From assembly GCA_024695475.1 (NCBI GenBank), contig JAILIC010000008.1, positions 43,648 through 107,647 on the forward strand: a stretch of DNA of 64,000 nucleotides. The letters run 5' to 3'. Shown piece by piece: positions 28,774-38,402 of the stretch. The first letter of the stretch is position 1. Every line of letters starts with the position of its first letter. Under the pieces are notes generated by a model that did no database searches, was not told the origin of the DNA, and saw nothing but the letters and a program-made list of their open reading frames with translations. This stretch comes from Treponema sp. Its GTDB lineage: Bacteria; Spirochaetota; Spirochaetia; Treponematales; Treponemataceae. The translations under genes and the position numbers were made by a program.

Positions 28774-28813
28774 TGTAGAGTATTTATTTATAAAGAAAAG
28801 AAAGGTATTTTTT

Positions 28814-30571
28814 ATGGCTGTAGATGAAAAACTTCAGATTGTCCGCCATAGTTGTGCACATGTTATGGCAGAAGCAATTACTCATTTGTTTCCAGGAACA
28901 AAAATTGCTATTGGACCTGCAATTGATACAGGTTTTTACTATGATTTTGATTTTCCAAAAGATACAAAATTTTCCGATACCGATTTTGCTGCAGTTGAAA
29001 AAGAAATGCGCAAGATTATCAGCGGAAACCATGATTTTGTTCGCAAAGAAGTAACAAAGCAGGAGGCTTTGGAGCTTTTTAAAGATGAACCATACAAACT
29101 GGATCTTATCGAAAAGTTGGTTGATGGTGAAACTATCAGTACCTACGAACAGGATGGCTATCTGGATTTATGCCGTGGACCACACGTTGCAAATACAAAA
29201 GAAATAAACGCACAGGCATTCAAGCTGATGAAAGTTGCCGGAGCATATTGGCACGGTGATGCAAATCAGCCTATGCTTACCCGTGTCTATGCAGCTTGTT
29301 TTGCAAAGCCAAATGATCTCAAAGATTATTTGAAGATGCTTGAAGAAGCTGATAAACGTGACCATCGTAAGCTCGGTGTACAGTTGGATTTATTCCATCT
29401 TGATCCGGAAGACCCAGGTCAGATTTTCTGGCATCCAAATGGCTGGTCAATGTATGTTACTTTGCAGGACTATATGCGCAAAAAGGTTGTGCAGGATGGC
29501 TATGTAGAAGTAAATACTCCTGCTGTTATGCCTCGTACGTTGTGGGAGCGCAGCGGTCACTGGGGACATTACCAGCAGAATATGTTCATCACCGAAAGTG
29601 AAAAACGTATGTTTGCTATTAAACCAATGAACTGTCCAGGTGCATTGGAGATTTTTAAGAGCCGTACTCGCTCTTATAAAGATTTGCCATTGCGTATGGC
29701 TGAGTTTGGTCATTGTGTACGTAATGAACCAAGCGGTACCTTGCATGGTATTATGCGTGTCCGTGGCTTTGTTCAGGATGATGCGCATATTTTATGTACT
29801 GAAGAACAGATTGAAGCTGAGGTTACTAAGTTCTGTCATCTTTTAAAAGATGTCTATAAAGACTTTGGTTTTGATAAGAACCTGTTGGTAAAGCTGTCAA
29901 CGATGCCTGATGATCACGTTGGTGACGAAAAGACATGGCAGCATGCAGAGTCTGCTTTGGCAGCCGCATGTAAAGCAGCTGGAATGGATTATGAAATCCA
30001 GCCTGGTGAAGGCGCTTTCTATGGTCCAAAACTAGAGTTTACCTTGATCGATGCTCTGGGCAGACAGTGGCAGTGTGGTACCATTCAGCTTGACTATCAG
30101 TTACCATCTGCAGAACGTCTTAATGCAGAATACATTGGTGCTGACAACCAAAAGCATCACCCGGTAATGCTCCATCGTGCTGTTTTGGGATCATTGGAAC
30201 GCTTTATGGGTATCCTTATTGAAAACTATGCTGGTGCATTCCCCGCATGGTTACATTTTGAACAGGCTGCTATTGTTCCGATTGGTAAAGATTTTAATGA
30301 CTATGCTAAAAAGGTATGTGAAACTTTAGTTGCCGCAGGTATTAGAGCTACTGCCTATACTGATGACGATAACATGAAGAATAAGATAAAGACTATTACT
30401 TCTACACATAAGACTCCTTATATTCTTGTTGTTGGTCAGAAAGAAATGGATGAGGGTACTGTGGCTGTACGTTTCCGTGCTGATAGCGGTTTACCGCAGA
30501 AAACATTCAAACTTGATGAATTTGTTGCTTATGTAGAAGAAAAAGTACGTACCCATTATAACGGTATCTAA
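28814..30571 (+). CDS. thrS: threonyl-tRNA synthetase lacking the TGS domain
   Basis: Charges tRNA-Thr. 585 residues. It starts directly at the editing (N2) domain: [11 protein letters not shown] holds the HxxxH zinc-like site that removes mischarged Ser. The catalytic core follows, with zinc ligand Cys in [10 protein letters not shown], motif 2 [15 protein letters not shown], motif 3 near [13 protein letters not shown], and the C-terminal anticodon-binding domain. The usual N-terminal TGS domain is absent. The open frame extends upstream to 28745, but that stretch contains the promoter and no homology; ATG 28814 is the start. Confidence 0.95.
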   Translation: MAVDEKLQIVRHSCAHVMAEAITHLFPGTKIAIGPAIDTGFYYDFDFPKDTKFSDTDFAAVEKEMRKIISGNHDFVRKEVTKQEALELFKDEPYKLDLIEKLVDGETISTYEQDGYLDLCRGPHVANTKEINAQAFKLMKVAGAYWHGDANQPMLTRVYAACFAKPNDLKDYLKMLEEADKRDHRKLGVQLDLFHLDPEDPGQIFWHPNGWSMYVTLQDYMRKKVVQDGYVEVNTPAVMPRTLWERSGHWGHYQQNMFITESEKRMFAIKPMNCPGALEIFKSRTRSYKDLPLRMAEFGHCVRNEPSGTLHGIMRVRGFVQDDAHILCTEEQIEAEVTKFCHLLKDVYKDFGFDKNLLVKLSTMPDDHVGDEKTWQHAESALAAACKAAGMDYEIQPGEGAFYGPKLEFTLIDALGRQWQCGTIQLDYQLPSAERLNAEYIGADNQKHHPVMLHRAVLGSLERFMGILIENYAGAFPAWLHFEQAAIVPIGKDFNDYAKKVCETLVAAGIRATAYTDDDNMKNKIKTITSTHKTPYILVVGQKEMDEGTVAVRFRADSGLPQKTFKLDEFVAYVEEKVRTHYNGI

Positions 30572-30601
30572 ATCATATCTAAAAAGTATGACTTATTACT
30601 G

Positions 30602-30641
30602 AAAAGCCCGAATTCCTAGGAATAGGAAGTCGGGCTTTTTT
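30602..30641 (+). terminator. terminator after thrS
   Basis: Stem AAAAGCCCGA/TCGGGCTTTT (30602-30611 and 30630-30639) with an inner TTCC/GGAA pair, then a T-run. Confidence 0.85.
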
Positions 30642-30657
30642 ATTTGGTAAAAGAAAT

Positions 30658-30691
30658 AAAAAAGACTATCCTCGAAAAGATAGCCTTTTTT
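30658..30691 (-). terminator. terminator of the lipoprotein gene
   Basis: Minus-strand stem GGCTATC/GATAGTC (30679-30685 and 30664-30670, one G-U pair), loop of eight, flanked by A and T runs; ends the convergent 344-residue lipoprotein gene. Confidence 0.7.
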
Positions 30692-30709
30692 AATGTATCA
30701 ATATAATTA

Positions 30710-31744
30710 TTATTCTCTGTTCCACTTACCACGGCTTGCATAATAGGCCCAGAGACCGATATTGTCAAATACGGCACTGGTAGATGATGATGAGCCAGAA
30801 TAAGTGGCAGATCCATAAACTGCATTGTCTGATAATGAGAGGCTTGGATTTACCGCAAGGACAGAATCTACAATGTAATATGAGCTCAGTGTTGACGAAA
30901 CGTTTGCAAAGTCATCGGTTGAGGCTCCTGATGGTATACCTGCACTTGTATGAGGTGCTACAAGAAGACCGCTTGTGGTGCCAAGTACAAAATAGTCACT
31001 GGTATACGAAAGACTCTTTACCGTGTCACAGTTTAAGTCATAGCCTGACGACCAGTCGCTGCTGGAAGAAGAACGGTAATAGAGGTTATCTCCGCTGACA
31101 TAATAGATGTAGGTAGCTTCTGTGGAAGCTGTTTCGTTACTGCCTGTGGCAAGATAATTAACAAAGTATACGGTGCCTGCTAAAAAAGCGCATCCAAGAG
31201 TGGAGCTGCCAGCGCCATTGCTTGTTTCTGCTGTTGTTGTTGTACCGCTCAATGCATAGACGGAACTTCCAATGCGGATATAGGCTTTTCGGTTAGCTGG
31301 TTGAGGTGTGTTGGTACAGAATAATGTTGCTGAGGTACTGGATGCAATTGTACAAACCGTTGTCCAAGCACCGCTGATAGAGTTTTTGCAGTACAGGGTC
31401 TTTTTACCGATAACGTTTTCACCTTCATCGGTATCTTCTTCAAAGTCAGCGCCGAGCGCATATAAGTAGTTTTCATCTGCTGCTACTTTATACGTATAGT
31501 CGTTTGGAGAGTTTACATCTTTTGACCATGCACCATAATAATTTGCCGTACTGTTTTTATAGTAGATGTCTCCGTTTTCAAGAACAAGATAATCACCATA
31601 CCGTACGATAGAGTTTATATCTCCACCGATAGTTGAGTCTTCAAGCTCAATTTCGTCACGAATTTCGTGAAATATTTCTTCTTGGCAACCGGTAAGCGTA
31701 AAAAAAAGTGTTGCTGCTAAAGCACTAATTAGTATTTTTTTCAT
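30710..31744 (-). CDS. putative outer-envelope lipoprotein, beta-propeller-like
   Basis: A 344-residue protein with a type II signal peptide ending in LTGC (lipobox, Cys20). The mature part is rich in Ser, Thr, Tyr and Gly, with repeated short strands containing YY/YxYK and DNLYYRSS elements, which suggests a repetitive beta-strand (propeller or sandwich) fold. I do not recognise a family. It lies just downstream of the 206-residue barrel-like protein on the same strand, 21 bases apart, so the two are probably cotranscribed and may form an outer-membrane pair. Confidence 0.8.
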   Translation of the reverse strand: MKKILISALAATLFFTLTGCQEEIFHEIRDEIELEDSTIGGDINSIVRYGDYLVLENGDIYYKNSTANYYGAWSKDVNSPNDYTYKVAADENYLYALGADFEEDTDEGENVIGKKTLYCKNSISGAWTTVCTIASSTSATLFCTNTPQPANRKAYIRIGSSVYALSGTTTTAETSNGAGSSTLGCAFLAGTVYFVNYLATGSNETASTEATYIYYVSGDNLYYRSSSSSDWSSGYDLNCDTVKSLSYTSDYFVLGTTSGLLVAPHTSAGIPSGASTDDFANVSSTLSSYYIVDSVLAVNPSLSLSDNAVYGSATYSGSSSSTSAVFDNIGLWAYYASRGKWNRE

Positions 31745-31765
31745 GTATGTTTTTTCCTTAAAATG

Positions 31766-32386
31766 TTAGAAGTGATATCGAGCTACGAGACCTGCAGACA
31801 GGAATAGACCGTAATCATTCCAATCGCTGTGTTTTGAGTACCATTGAGGCATGTACATAAACTCTGATTCAACACCAAAGGACCAGCTTTCGGTAACACG
31901 ATAGAATGCACCGCCCTGACCTTTTAGGATAAGGCCAGGAAAGTAATTCCTATTGAGGTAACTTTCGAGTGCTGCTCCTATACCAAAGGTAAGAGGAAAT
32001 TCGAATGGTCCAATATATGGCTGGACAGTGGTAGTAAGTACCATTGGTACATATGTAAACATATTACTTCCAATAGTTGGATTATAGCCAAATGAAACGT
32101 CAAAACCTAAAGCGACAAAGGAATTTAAAAAACGATGATAGCCAATCTCAGCTGCACCACCAGTTTTTAGTTTGTCATCAAAATTGAGAGGGAATTCTCC
32201 CATAAGGGCTATTTTGATATATTGATCACCATTTCCATTTGGTCGATAAATGTCATCGGACTCATCAATTTCTAATGCTGGGTCGTCATTATCGATATCT
32301 TGATCATCTTCGTACTCGTCACCCTCTGCAAAAACAAGTGTAGTGCATGCAAACAGCAGTAGTAACAGTGGTATAATTTTTTTCAT
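31766..32386 (-). CDS. putative outer-membrane beta-barrel protein
   Basis: A 206-residue exported protein: signal peptide (MKKIIPLLLLLFACTTLVFA), an acidic stretch (residues 21-42, rich in Asp and Glu), then about eight amphipathic strands with alternating aromatic residues, ending in VARYHF. A terminal Phe after such a strand is typical of outer-membrane barrels recognised by the BAM machine. The size matches small treponemal OmpW-like barrels. ATG 32386 is preceded by AGAGGA four bases upstream; the open frame to 32542 has no signal peptide and is not favoured. Confidence 0.82.
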   Translation of the reverse strand: MKKIIPLLLLLFACTTLVFAEGDEYEDDQDIDNDDPALEIDESDDIYRPNGNGDQYIKIALMGEFPLNFDDKLKTGGAAEIGYHRFLNSFVALGFDVSFGYNPTIGSNMFTYVPMVLTTTVQPYIGPFEFPLTFGIGAALESYLNRNYFPGLILKGQGGAFYRVTESWSFGVESEFMYMPQWYSKHSDWNDYGLFLSAGLVARYHF

Positions 32387-32588
32387 GTATTCCTCTCTAG
32401 AAATGGCAGTAATAATTTGTCCTGCCGATAGCATTTTTATCTGGAATAAAGTATAGTATCGTAACCAGTAAAATGATATATGGTTACAAAAATGCACGGA
32501 AACGTGTTCTTGCAATATATCCTTTTTAATGCCTTTTTTCAATAATAAAATGAATAAGGTATCCTCTGGTTACGGGAGAGATGATAAA

Positions 32589-33464
32589 ATGAGTGCTATA
32601 ATTATTGACGGTAAACAGATTGCTAAAGAGGTCAGGGAGTCAGTTGCCTCTTGTGTTACACAGTTAAAGGAAAAGGAAATAGAGCCTTGTCTTGCTGTTA
32701 TACTTGTTGGTGAAAATCCTGCAAGCGTCTCGTATGTAACCGGTAAAAAAAAGGCACTTGTTGAAGTAGGAATGGCTGATCGTTCCTATCTTTTGCCAGA
32801 ATCGACGACACAGCAGGAATTGCTTGCCCTTATCTCACAGCTTAATGCGGATACCACGGTGCATGGTATTTTAGTGCAGTTGCCATTACCAAAACATATC
32901 GATGAAGATGCGGTCATTATGGCAATTGCTCCTGAAAAGGATGTCGATGGATTTCATCCAGTAAATGTGGGTAATTTGTTGATAGGACGAAAAGCATTTT
33001 TACCATGTACACCACATGGCATTATCGTTTTATTGCAGCGGATGGGAATAAAAACCGATGGTGCCCATGCTGTTGTTGTCGGACGTTCAAATATCGTTGG
33101 TAAACCTGTTTCTATTCTTCTTGCACGTAAAGATTGTAACTGTACGGTTACATTGTGTCATACGGGTACCAAGAATATGGGATCAATAACCCGGCAGGCT
33201 GATATATTGGTTGTGGCGGCTGGAAAACCTCACACAATAACAGCAGATATGGTAAAGGAAGGTGCTGTTGTTATCGATGTGGGAGTAAATAGAATCCCGG
33301 ATAGTACAAAAAAGAATGGTTTTCATCTGGAAGGAGATGTTGATTTTAATGAGGTAAAAGAAAAGGCCTCGTATATAACTCCTGTTCCTGGTGGAGTGGG
33401 ACCAATGACTATTGCTATGTTGATGCAGAATACGTTGGAGTCTGCTCAAAACAGCTCCCGATGA
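32589..33464 (+). CDS. folD: methylenetetrahydrofolate dehydrogenase/cyclohydrolase
   Basis: A bifunctional enzyme interconverting 5,10-methylene- and 10-formyl-tetrahydrofolate. 291 residues, the usual length. Landmarks: [15 protein letters not shown] with the catalytic Tyr and Lys, [34 protein letters not shown] (NADP site) and [14 protein letters not shown]. The frame is open 60 bases further up to 32529; I start at ATG 32589 after GGGAGAG because the family N terminus begins there. miaB follows 10 bases later, so the two are cotranscribed. Confidence 0.96.
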   Translation: MSAIIIDGKQIAKEVRESVASCVTQLKEKEIEPCLAVILVGENPASVSYVTGKKKALVEVGMADRSYLLPESTTQQELLALISQLNADTTVHGILVQLPLPKHIDEDAVIMAIAPEKDVDGFHPVNVGNLLIGRKAFLPCTPHGIIVLLQRMGIKTDGAHAVVVGRSNIVGKPVSILLARKDCNCTVTLCHTGTKNMGSITRQADILVVAAGKPHTITADMVKEGAVVIDVGVNRIPDSTKKNGFHLEGDVDFNEVKEKASYITPVPGGVGPMTIAMLMQNTLESAQNSSR

Positions 33465-33474
33465 GGAAGTTTTT

Positions 33475-34878
33475 ATGACATATTTTTTTGAGACTTATGG
33501 TTGTCAGATGAATCTGGCAGAATCTGCTGCGGTAGAACAGTTATTTCTTGCTCGCGGTTGGACAAAGGCCGAGGATGCCGAAACTGCTGATATAGCAATT
33601 ATTAATACGTGTTCTGTACGAGCTACTGCTGAAAACCGTGTATTTGGTCGGCTTGGCTGGTATGTCGGAGTAAAGGCAGTACGTGAGTGTAGACCTGATG
33701 CTAAGACACGAAGTCTTGAAAAGGCAGCTTCATTGGTAAAGGATGGGGTTCCTCGTCCACTTACATTGGTCGTTATGGGCTGCATGGCAGAGCGTCTTTT
33801 AAAGACACTTAAACGTGATTATCCAGTTGTTGATTACGTAGTAGGAACATTTGCAAAAAAACAATTTGCTGACATTATCGCTGCAGTTGAAAATCATGAT
33901 AGCCCAATTAATCTTGATGACTCAGGATTATATCAGTTTGCATCAGTTTCATATGAGCAAGGTTCGTTTACTACGTTTGTGCCTATCATGCATGGATGTA
34001 ATAATTTCTGTACTTACTGCATCGTTCCATACGTACGAGGTCGGGAGTTGTCTCGCCCTGTGTCTGAAATACTTAAAGAAATAGATGTTTTGTCTTCATA
34101 TGGAGTAAAGGAAATTACTTTACTTGGACAAAATGTTAATTCGTATAACGGACCGTTTGAAGCAAATGCAAGTAATGGTGAGTTGTGTTCATTTCCTCGT
34201 TTGATGCAGACAATTGCAGATCATTTGGCACAGACAAAATCACCGATAGGATGGGTACGTTTTGTATCAAGTCATCCAAAGGATTTATCAGATGAGCTCA
34301 TCGATGTTATAGCAAAAAATCCTGTGCTTTGCCGCCATATCCACTTGCCTATACAGCATGCTTCAAATCGTATGCTTAAAGCAATGAACCGCCGTTATAC
34401 CAAAGAAGATTATCTGGCTCTTGTAGACCGTATTCGTTCCCGTATTCCTGATGTGTCGATGACAACTGATGTTATGGTAGGTTTTCCTGGTGAGACCGAA
34501 GAAGATGTACAGGAATTGATAGACTTGATGAAGACAGTACGATATGAGTCTGCATTTATGTATTACTATAACCCACGTGAAGGGACTCCTGCCTGTACTA
34601 TGGACAATCAGGTACCGATAAAGGTAAAGAAGGATCGGTTGCAGCGAATTATCGATTTGCAGTTGCAAATTACTCAGGAAGAAATGGCGAAACGTACAGG
34701 ACGTGATGCAGATGTGTTAGTAGAGAGTATTTCTCGTGATAATTCAAATGAACTGTTAGGTAAGACAGCTCAGGATGAAAGAGTTGCTTTTGCTGCTGAT
34801 GCAAAAAAAATCGGTTCATTTGTACGCGTGCATTTAGATAGTTTGTCTGGAAATACCTTTAGAGGTACGCTACTGTAG
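33475..34878 (+). CDS. miaB: tRNA-2-methylthio-N6-dimethylallyladenosine synthase
   Basis: A radical-SAM methylthiotransferase that finishes ms2i6A37 of tRNAs. 467 residues. The N-terminal UPF0004 domain has its three cluster cysteines in ETYGCQMNL, NTCSVRA and MGCMAER. The radical-SAM triad CNNFCTYC is intact, and a TRAM domain closes the protein (DVLVESIS to LSGNTFRG). GAGGAAG lies before the ATG. It follows folD by 10 bases. Confidence 0.96.
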   Translation: MTYFFETYGCQMNLAESAAVEQLFLARGWTKAEDAETADIAIINTCSVRATAENRVFGRLGWYVGVKAVRECRPDAKTRSLEKAASLVKDGVPRPLTLVVMGCMAERLLKTLKRDYPVVDYVVGTFAKKQFADIIAAVENHDSPINLDDSGLYQFASVSYEQGSFTTFVPIMHGCNNFCTYCIVPYVRGRELSRPVSEILKEIDVLSSYGVKEITLLGQNVNSYNGPFEANASNGELCSFPRLMQTIADHLAQTKSPIGWVRFVSSHPKDLSDELIDVIAKNPVLCRHIHLPIQHASNRMLKAMNRRYTKEDYLALVDRIRSRIPDVSMTTDVMVGFPGETEEDVQELIDLMKTVRYESAFMYYYNPREGTPACTMDNQVPIKVKKDRLQRIIDLQLQITQEEMAKRTGRDADVLVESISRDNSNELLGKTAQDERVAFAADAKKIGSFVRVHLDSLSGNTFRGTLL

Positions 34879-34985
34879 CTTGCTATAATTGGCTGTTATA
34901 GATACAATTAGATAAGTTTACATGTTACTAAGGAGGCTTGTTGCCTTCTGTAATGCTTTGTCGCGAAGCTTATAAGGAGTTCTAA

Positions 34986-35309
34986 ATGCCACTTAAATTG
35001 CTGGGAACAATCATCATATTGGTACTGGTAACGATTTTTGCTGGACTCAATCTTGATAACAAATGCAATATCAATTTGCTTTTCCGTACGTTTGAAAATG
35101 TACCGGTATTTTATAGCATGTTTATTTCTTTTTTGGTTGGCATGATTGTGTCACTCCTTTTTTGTTTATTCCGACCTAAATCAAAAAATACTGCTGATTC
35201 AAATGGAACAGCAGTAAAAGATAAAAAGCTGAATAAAAAAAAGCAGAAGGGCACTATCGTTGATCCTGATGTGGTAATGCCTGATCAAAGTGAGCGTGTA
35301 TCCCGATGA
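34986..35309 (+). CDS. LapA-like two-helix membrane protein
   Basis: A 107-residue protein with two membrane helices (residues 6-22 and 43-62) joined by a short loop, then a lysine-rich tail. This matches the LapA/DUF1049 type (lipopolysaccharide-assembly protein A domain). Treponemes often lack LPS, so the family name need not describe its role. AAGGAG lies before the ATG. It overlaps the SPOR-domain gene by four bases (ATGA). Confidence 0.75.
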   Translation: MPLKLLGTIIILVLVTIFAGLNLDNKCNINLLFRTFENVPVFYSMFISFLVGMIVSLLFCLFRPKSKNTADSNGTAVKDKKLNKKKQKGTIVDPDVVMPDQSERVSR

Positions 35310-36331
35310 ACCGTACTTGTATAGTATCTGTCTGCTTGTTGTGTGTGTCATCTTTTCTTTTTGCAGCTCCTATGAGCGCTCGGCAAATTGCTGATGCAGC
35401 TACTAAGAAAGGTAATGTTTTAGATTCAATTGCGTATATCAAAACACAATTGGATAACACGGTCAGTGCGGCAGATAAACGTGCAACGTATGCGTTTTTA
35501 GGAACGGTACAGGAGCAGTTGTCACTATTTCAGGATGCAAGTGCCTCTTATGCAGCTGCTGCAGGTATTGCAGCTGGGGATGCAAAAGATATGCCCCGAA
35601 AAAGTTCTGAGCAGCTGGTTATTGATGCAGTCCGTTGTGCTTTAAGTTATGGTGATTGTGATACCGCTGATAGTTACTTACATTCTGCAGTGCAAAAATC
35701 AACCGATGAAACTATCCAGGCGTATATACGTCTCTATACGCAGTGGAGTGTACTAAGTAGGGCAAACAGTACGGTAGATTTAACGGAACCTGTTGCAGTG
35801 CTCCAGGCTTATACAGAGATTCCTTCCCTTAAAGTGATAAAACCATCAGTATTATTGACATTATGGTATGTCACAGGAGAGGCAAAATATGGTGATACCC
35901 TTAAGAAAGAATTTGCCTCGTCTTTAGAAGCTGCTGTGGTCGGTGGCAAGGCTTCGTTGTTGCCAGCTCCGTTCTGGTATTTTGTTCCTCGTCTAGGAGT
36001 GGCACAACCAGAAGTCTCAGGCGATGATGTACAACCAGCACAGGCTGCCAGTCCTGCAAAAGAAGTTACTCCAAAAGAAAAACAATCATCAAAGGCAACT
36101 GCCGATAGCGAAAAACCGGTACGCCAACAGCTTGGATTGTTCCGTGAATTAACTAATGCACAACACCTCGTTGATACTTTAAAACAAAAAGGATTTACTG
36201 CACAGATTACTTCTCAAAAACGACCTAGCGGTATCACCTATTATATCGTCTCTGTAAAAGAAAATGAGCTTGGTGATATGGGTACTCAATTGCGTACCGC
36301 AGGATTTGAGTGTTATCCATTGTTTGACTAA
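35306..36331 (+). CDS. exported SPOR-domain protein
   Basis: A 341-residue protein with a signal peptide (cut near FLFAAP), a helical repeat region (about 25-200, TPR-like), a Pro/Ala/Lys-rich linker (225-270) and a C-terminal SPOR domain (about 272-341; QLGLFRELTNAQHLVDTL, ITYYIVSV). SPOR domains bind denuded peptidoglycan glycan strands at the septum, so it probably acts in division or wall remodelling. It is coupled to the LapA-like gene by a four-base overlap and followed by a terminator hairpin. Confidence 0.85.
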   Translation: MNRTCIVSVCLLCVSSFLFAAPMSARQIADAATKKGNVLDSIAYIKTQLDNTVSAADKRATYAFLGTVQEQLSLFQDASASYAAAAGIAAGDAKDMPRKSSEQLVIDAVRCALSYGDCDTADSYLHSAVQKSTDETIQAYIRLYTQWSVLSRANSTVDLTEPVAVLQAYTEIPSLKVIKPSVLLTLWYVTGEAKYGDTLKKEFASSLEAAVVGGKASLLPAPFWYFVPRLGVAQPEVSGDDVQPAQAASPAKEVTPKEKQSSKATADSEKPVRQQLGLFRELTNAQHLVDTLKQKGFTAQITSQKRPSGITYYIVSVKENELGDMGTQLRTAGFECYPLFD

Positions 36332-36355
36332 GATTTACTCATTTTTTTTCAACAT

Positions 36356-36390
36356 ACCTCGCTGTAAGTAGCGGGGTAGTATTCTTTTTA
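36356..36390 (+). terminator. terminator after the SPOR gene
   Basis: ACCTCGCT (36356-36363), six-base loop, AGCGGGGT (36370-36377), one G-U pair, followed by a T-rich stretch. Confidence 0.6.
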
Positions 36391-36424
36391 CACAAATAAA
36401 CTTACTTTTTTATTCGTTTATTAC

Positions 36425-36454
36425 TTGACATCGGAGTTATACTTGTTGTATTAA
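36425..36454 (+). promoter_or_regulatory. promoter of the nitrogenase-like/ABC operon
   Basis: TTGACA (36425-36430), 18-base spacer, TATTAA (36449-36454). Predicted start is near 36461, leaving a leader of about 25 bases; no riboswitch fits in it. Confidence 0.55.
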
Positions 36455-36472
36455 TGTTAGCAACATATAACA
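36455..36472. promoter_or_regulatory. possible operator at the nitrogenase-like operon start
   Basis: Inverted repeat TGTTA-8-TAACA (36455-36459 and 36468-36472) that overlaps the predicted transcription start, where a repressor would block the promoter. Confidence 0.4.
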
Positions 36473-36485
36473 AAGGTGAGTTTTT

Positions 36486-37592
36486 ATGAATAGAAATTGT
36501 AAGAAGGTTATCGTTATTTTATTACTGTTGTCTGTAATGAATAGCATGTGGGCTAAAAAAGCATCAAATCAAAAAACACGTACTATTGTCGATCAAGTTG
36601 GTCATACGGTAGTGCTTCCAGAAAAAATAAATCGCGTTGTTATAGCTTCTGTATGGCCTCTGGCATCTGTATATTGTTTGACACTTGGCAGCAAAACATT
36701 GGTTGGTCTTGATCCTGCAATTATTAGTGCTGCTGAAAACTCAATGCTTATTAAAGTAGTTCCTAACATTGGAAAAATCAGTAGTTCATTTAGTAAAAAT
36801 GGAACAATAAATGCTGAAGAACTTTTAAAACTGCATCCTGATGTTGTTTTATATGCTTCTGGCGTTATGGAAGATTATGAGATTGCAACAAAAGCTGGTA
36901 TCCCTGCAGTCGGTTTTAGCCTCAGTATAAAAGACTACAATGCTGTTGAGACCATTAACAGCTGGGTTGAACAACTTGGTCTGGTAATGGGGGTAGACCT
37001 CTCTGACAGCGAATATATCAAATATGGACAAAAAATTGAAAAGCTTGTTGCTGATCGTTTGTCTGGTTTACAGGATAGTCAGAGACCTGAGTGTATGTTT
37101 ATCCACTTGTATGATAACAATACATTTACCGTACCTGGTCTAAAGTCATGGGCTGATTATTGGATTACTGCTAGTGGCGGAAAGAATGTTGCCACTGCTT
37201 ATGCAGGTAATTCTAAAGTAAATGCCGAGCAAATAGCTTCATGGAATCCAAAACACATCTTTATCGATAATTTTAATCCACTTATGCCTGAAGACTTGTA
37301 TCAGAGTAAGGTTGGCAACTTTAATTGGAATGGTATAGCAGCTGTTTCTTCTTCCCTTGTGCAAAAGGTACCTCTTGGCATGTATCGATGGTATGTAACC
37401 TGCTCAGACTCTCCTATCATGTTGTTGTGGATGGCAAAACAAAATCAGCCTGAGCTTTTTGCTGATATTGATTTAGATACCGAAATTAAAACCTTTTATA
37501 ACAAGTTTTATAAGTTACACCTTTCTGATGCAGATGTACAATCGATTTATGCTTCTAGTCGGGCTGCATCAGGAGGTATTAAACAACGATAA
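36486..37592 (+). CDS. periplasmic chelate-binding protein, first copy (BtuF/FepB type)
   Basis: A 368-residue exported solute-binding protein of the family that serves FecCD-type importers of iron chelates, haem and cobalamin. The signal peptide ends near SMWA; there is no lipobox. The two-lobed fold is shown by RVVIASVWPLASVYCL, ELLKLHPDVVLYASG, and IASWNPKHIFIDN. A C-terminal PLGMYRW plus SDSP element is shared with the second binding protein of the same operon. It is the first gene, 27 bases before the NifH-like gene. The paralogue at 40911 is clearly related, so it arose by duplication. Confidence 0.9.
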   Translation: MNRNCKKVIVILLLLSVMNSMWAKKASNQKTRTIVDQVGHTVVLPEKINRVVIASVWPLASVYCLTLGSKTLVGLDPAIISAAENSMLIKVVPNIGKISSSFSKNGTINAEELLKLHPDVVLYASGVMEDYEIATKAGIPAVGFSLSIKDYNAVETINSWVEQLGLVMGVDLSDSEYIKYGQKIEKLVADRLSGLQDSQRPECMFIHLYDNNTFTVPGLKSWADYWITASGGKNVATAYAGNSKVNAEQIASWNPKHIFIDNFNPLMPEDLYQSKVGNFNWNGIAAVSSSLVQKVPLGMYRWYVTCSDSPIMLLWMAKQNQPELFADIDLDTEIKTFYNKFYKLHLSDADVQSIYASSRAASGGIKQR

Positions 37593-37619
37593 AAATTTGA
37601 AAACAAAATAGAGGACGAT

Positions 37620-38402
37620 ATGAGAAAAATTGCTATATACGGAAAAGGGGGCATAGGAAAATCAACAACGACATCGAATTTGTCTGCTGCATTGAGTACT
37701 ATGGGCTATAAAGTTATGCAGGTTGGCTGTGATCCAAAATCTGATTCTGTAAAGAATTTGGTTGGTGGTAAAAAAATAACTACTGTATTGGATTGCCTGC
37801 GTGAAAATGAAGAGACGGACTTATCGTTAGAAGATATCGTGTTTACCGGTTATAACGGCATCCTTTGTGTAGAAGCTGGTGGACCTACTCCTGGTATTGG
37901 TTGTGCAGGACGAGGCATCATAACTGCATTTGATAAACTTGAAGAATTGGGTGCCTATACTACGTATAAACCAGATGTTGTGCTCTATGATGTTCTTGGA
38001 GATGTCGTTTGTGGAGGCTTTGCAATGCCAATCCGTAATGGATATGCGCGAGATGTATTTATCGTAACCTCGGGCGAAATGATGGCACTGTATGCTGCAT
38101 CAAATATCAGCCGTGCCATTGCCAACTTTGGGGTTCGTGGCTATGCCCGCTATTCTGGAGTTATCGTAAATTCTCGTAATGTTGAAAATGAAGTTGGCGT
38201 TGTTAACGAAGCCTTAAAAGAAATTGGTGGCAGCATTATATCGGTTATACCACGTGATGGTATTGTGCAACAGGCAGAAGAACAAGGTAAAACGGTCGTA
38301 GAAGCTTTTCCTGATTCTGCAATGGCAGAGTGTTACCGACAGCTTGCTCGTGAGGTTGTCAGTCGCAGTGAAGATGTGAATCTTGAAAGTGTGGTTGCCT
38401 GA
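37620..38402 (+). CDS. NifH-like iron-sulfur ATPase (nitrogenase-like reductase)
   Basis: A 260-residue homodimeric-type reductase of the NifH/BchL/CfbC superfamily. The P-loop is GKGGIGKST (residues 8-16). The two [4Fe-4S] ligand cysteines are kept: Cys95 in GIGCAGRGI, next to the Arg that is ADP-ribosylated in NifH, and Cys131 in [10 protein letters not shown]. The switch stretch [13 protein letters not shown] is intact. It should hydrolyse ATP to pass electrons to the two component-1-like proteins encoded next. The divergence from true NifH and the absence of nifB, nifE or nifN argue against nitrogen fixation. It overlaps the next gene by one base. Confidence 0.93.
   Translation: MRKIAIYGKGGIGKSTTTSNLSAALSTMGYKVMQVGCDPKSDSVKNLVGGKKITTVLDCLRENEETDLSLEDIVFTGYNGILCVEAGGPTPGIGCAGRGIITAFDKLEELGAYTTYKPDVVLYDVLGDVVCGGFAMPIRNGYARDVFIVTSGEMMALYAASNISRAIANFGVRGYARYSGVIVNSRNVENEVGVVNEALKEIGGSIISVIPRDGIVQQAEEQGKTVVEAFPDSAMAECYRQLAREVVSRSEDVNLESVVA

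Noticed and set aside
28667..28813. T-box leader before thrS
   Set aside because: The promoter at 28745 leaves only about 34 bases of leader, too short for a specifier and antiterminator.
36460..36485. Cobalamin riboswitch upstream of the binding protein
   Set aside because: The leader is only about 25 bases, and no element like the B12 box was seen.
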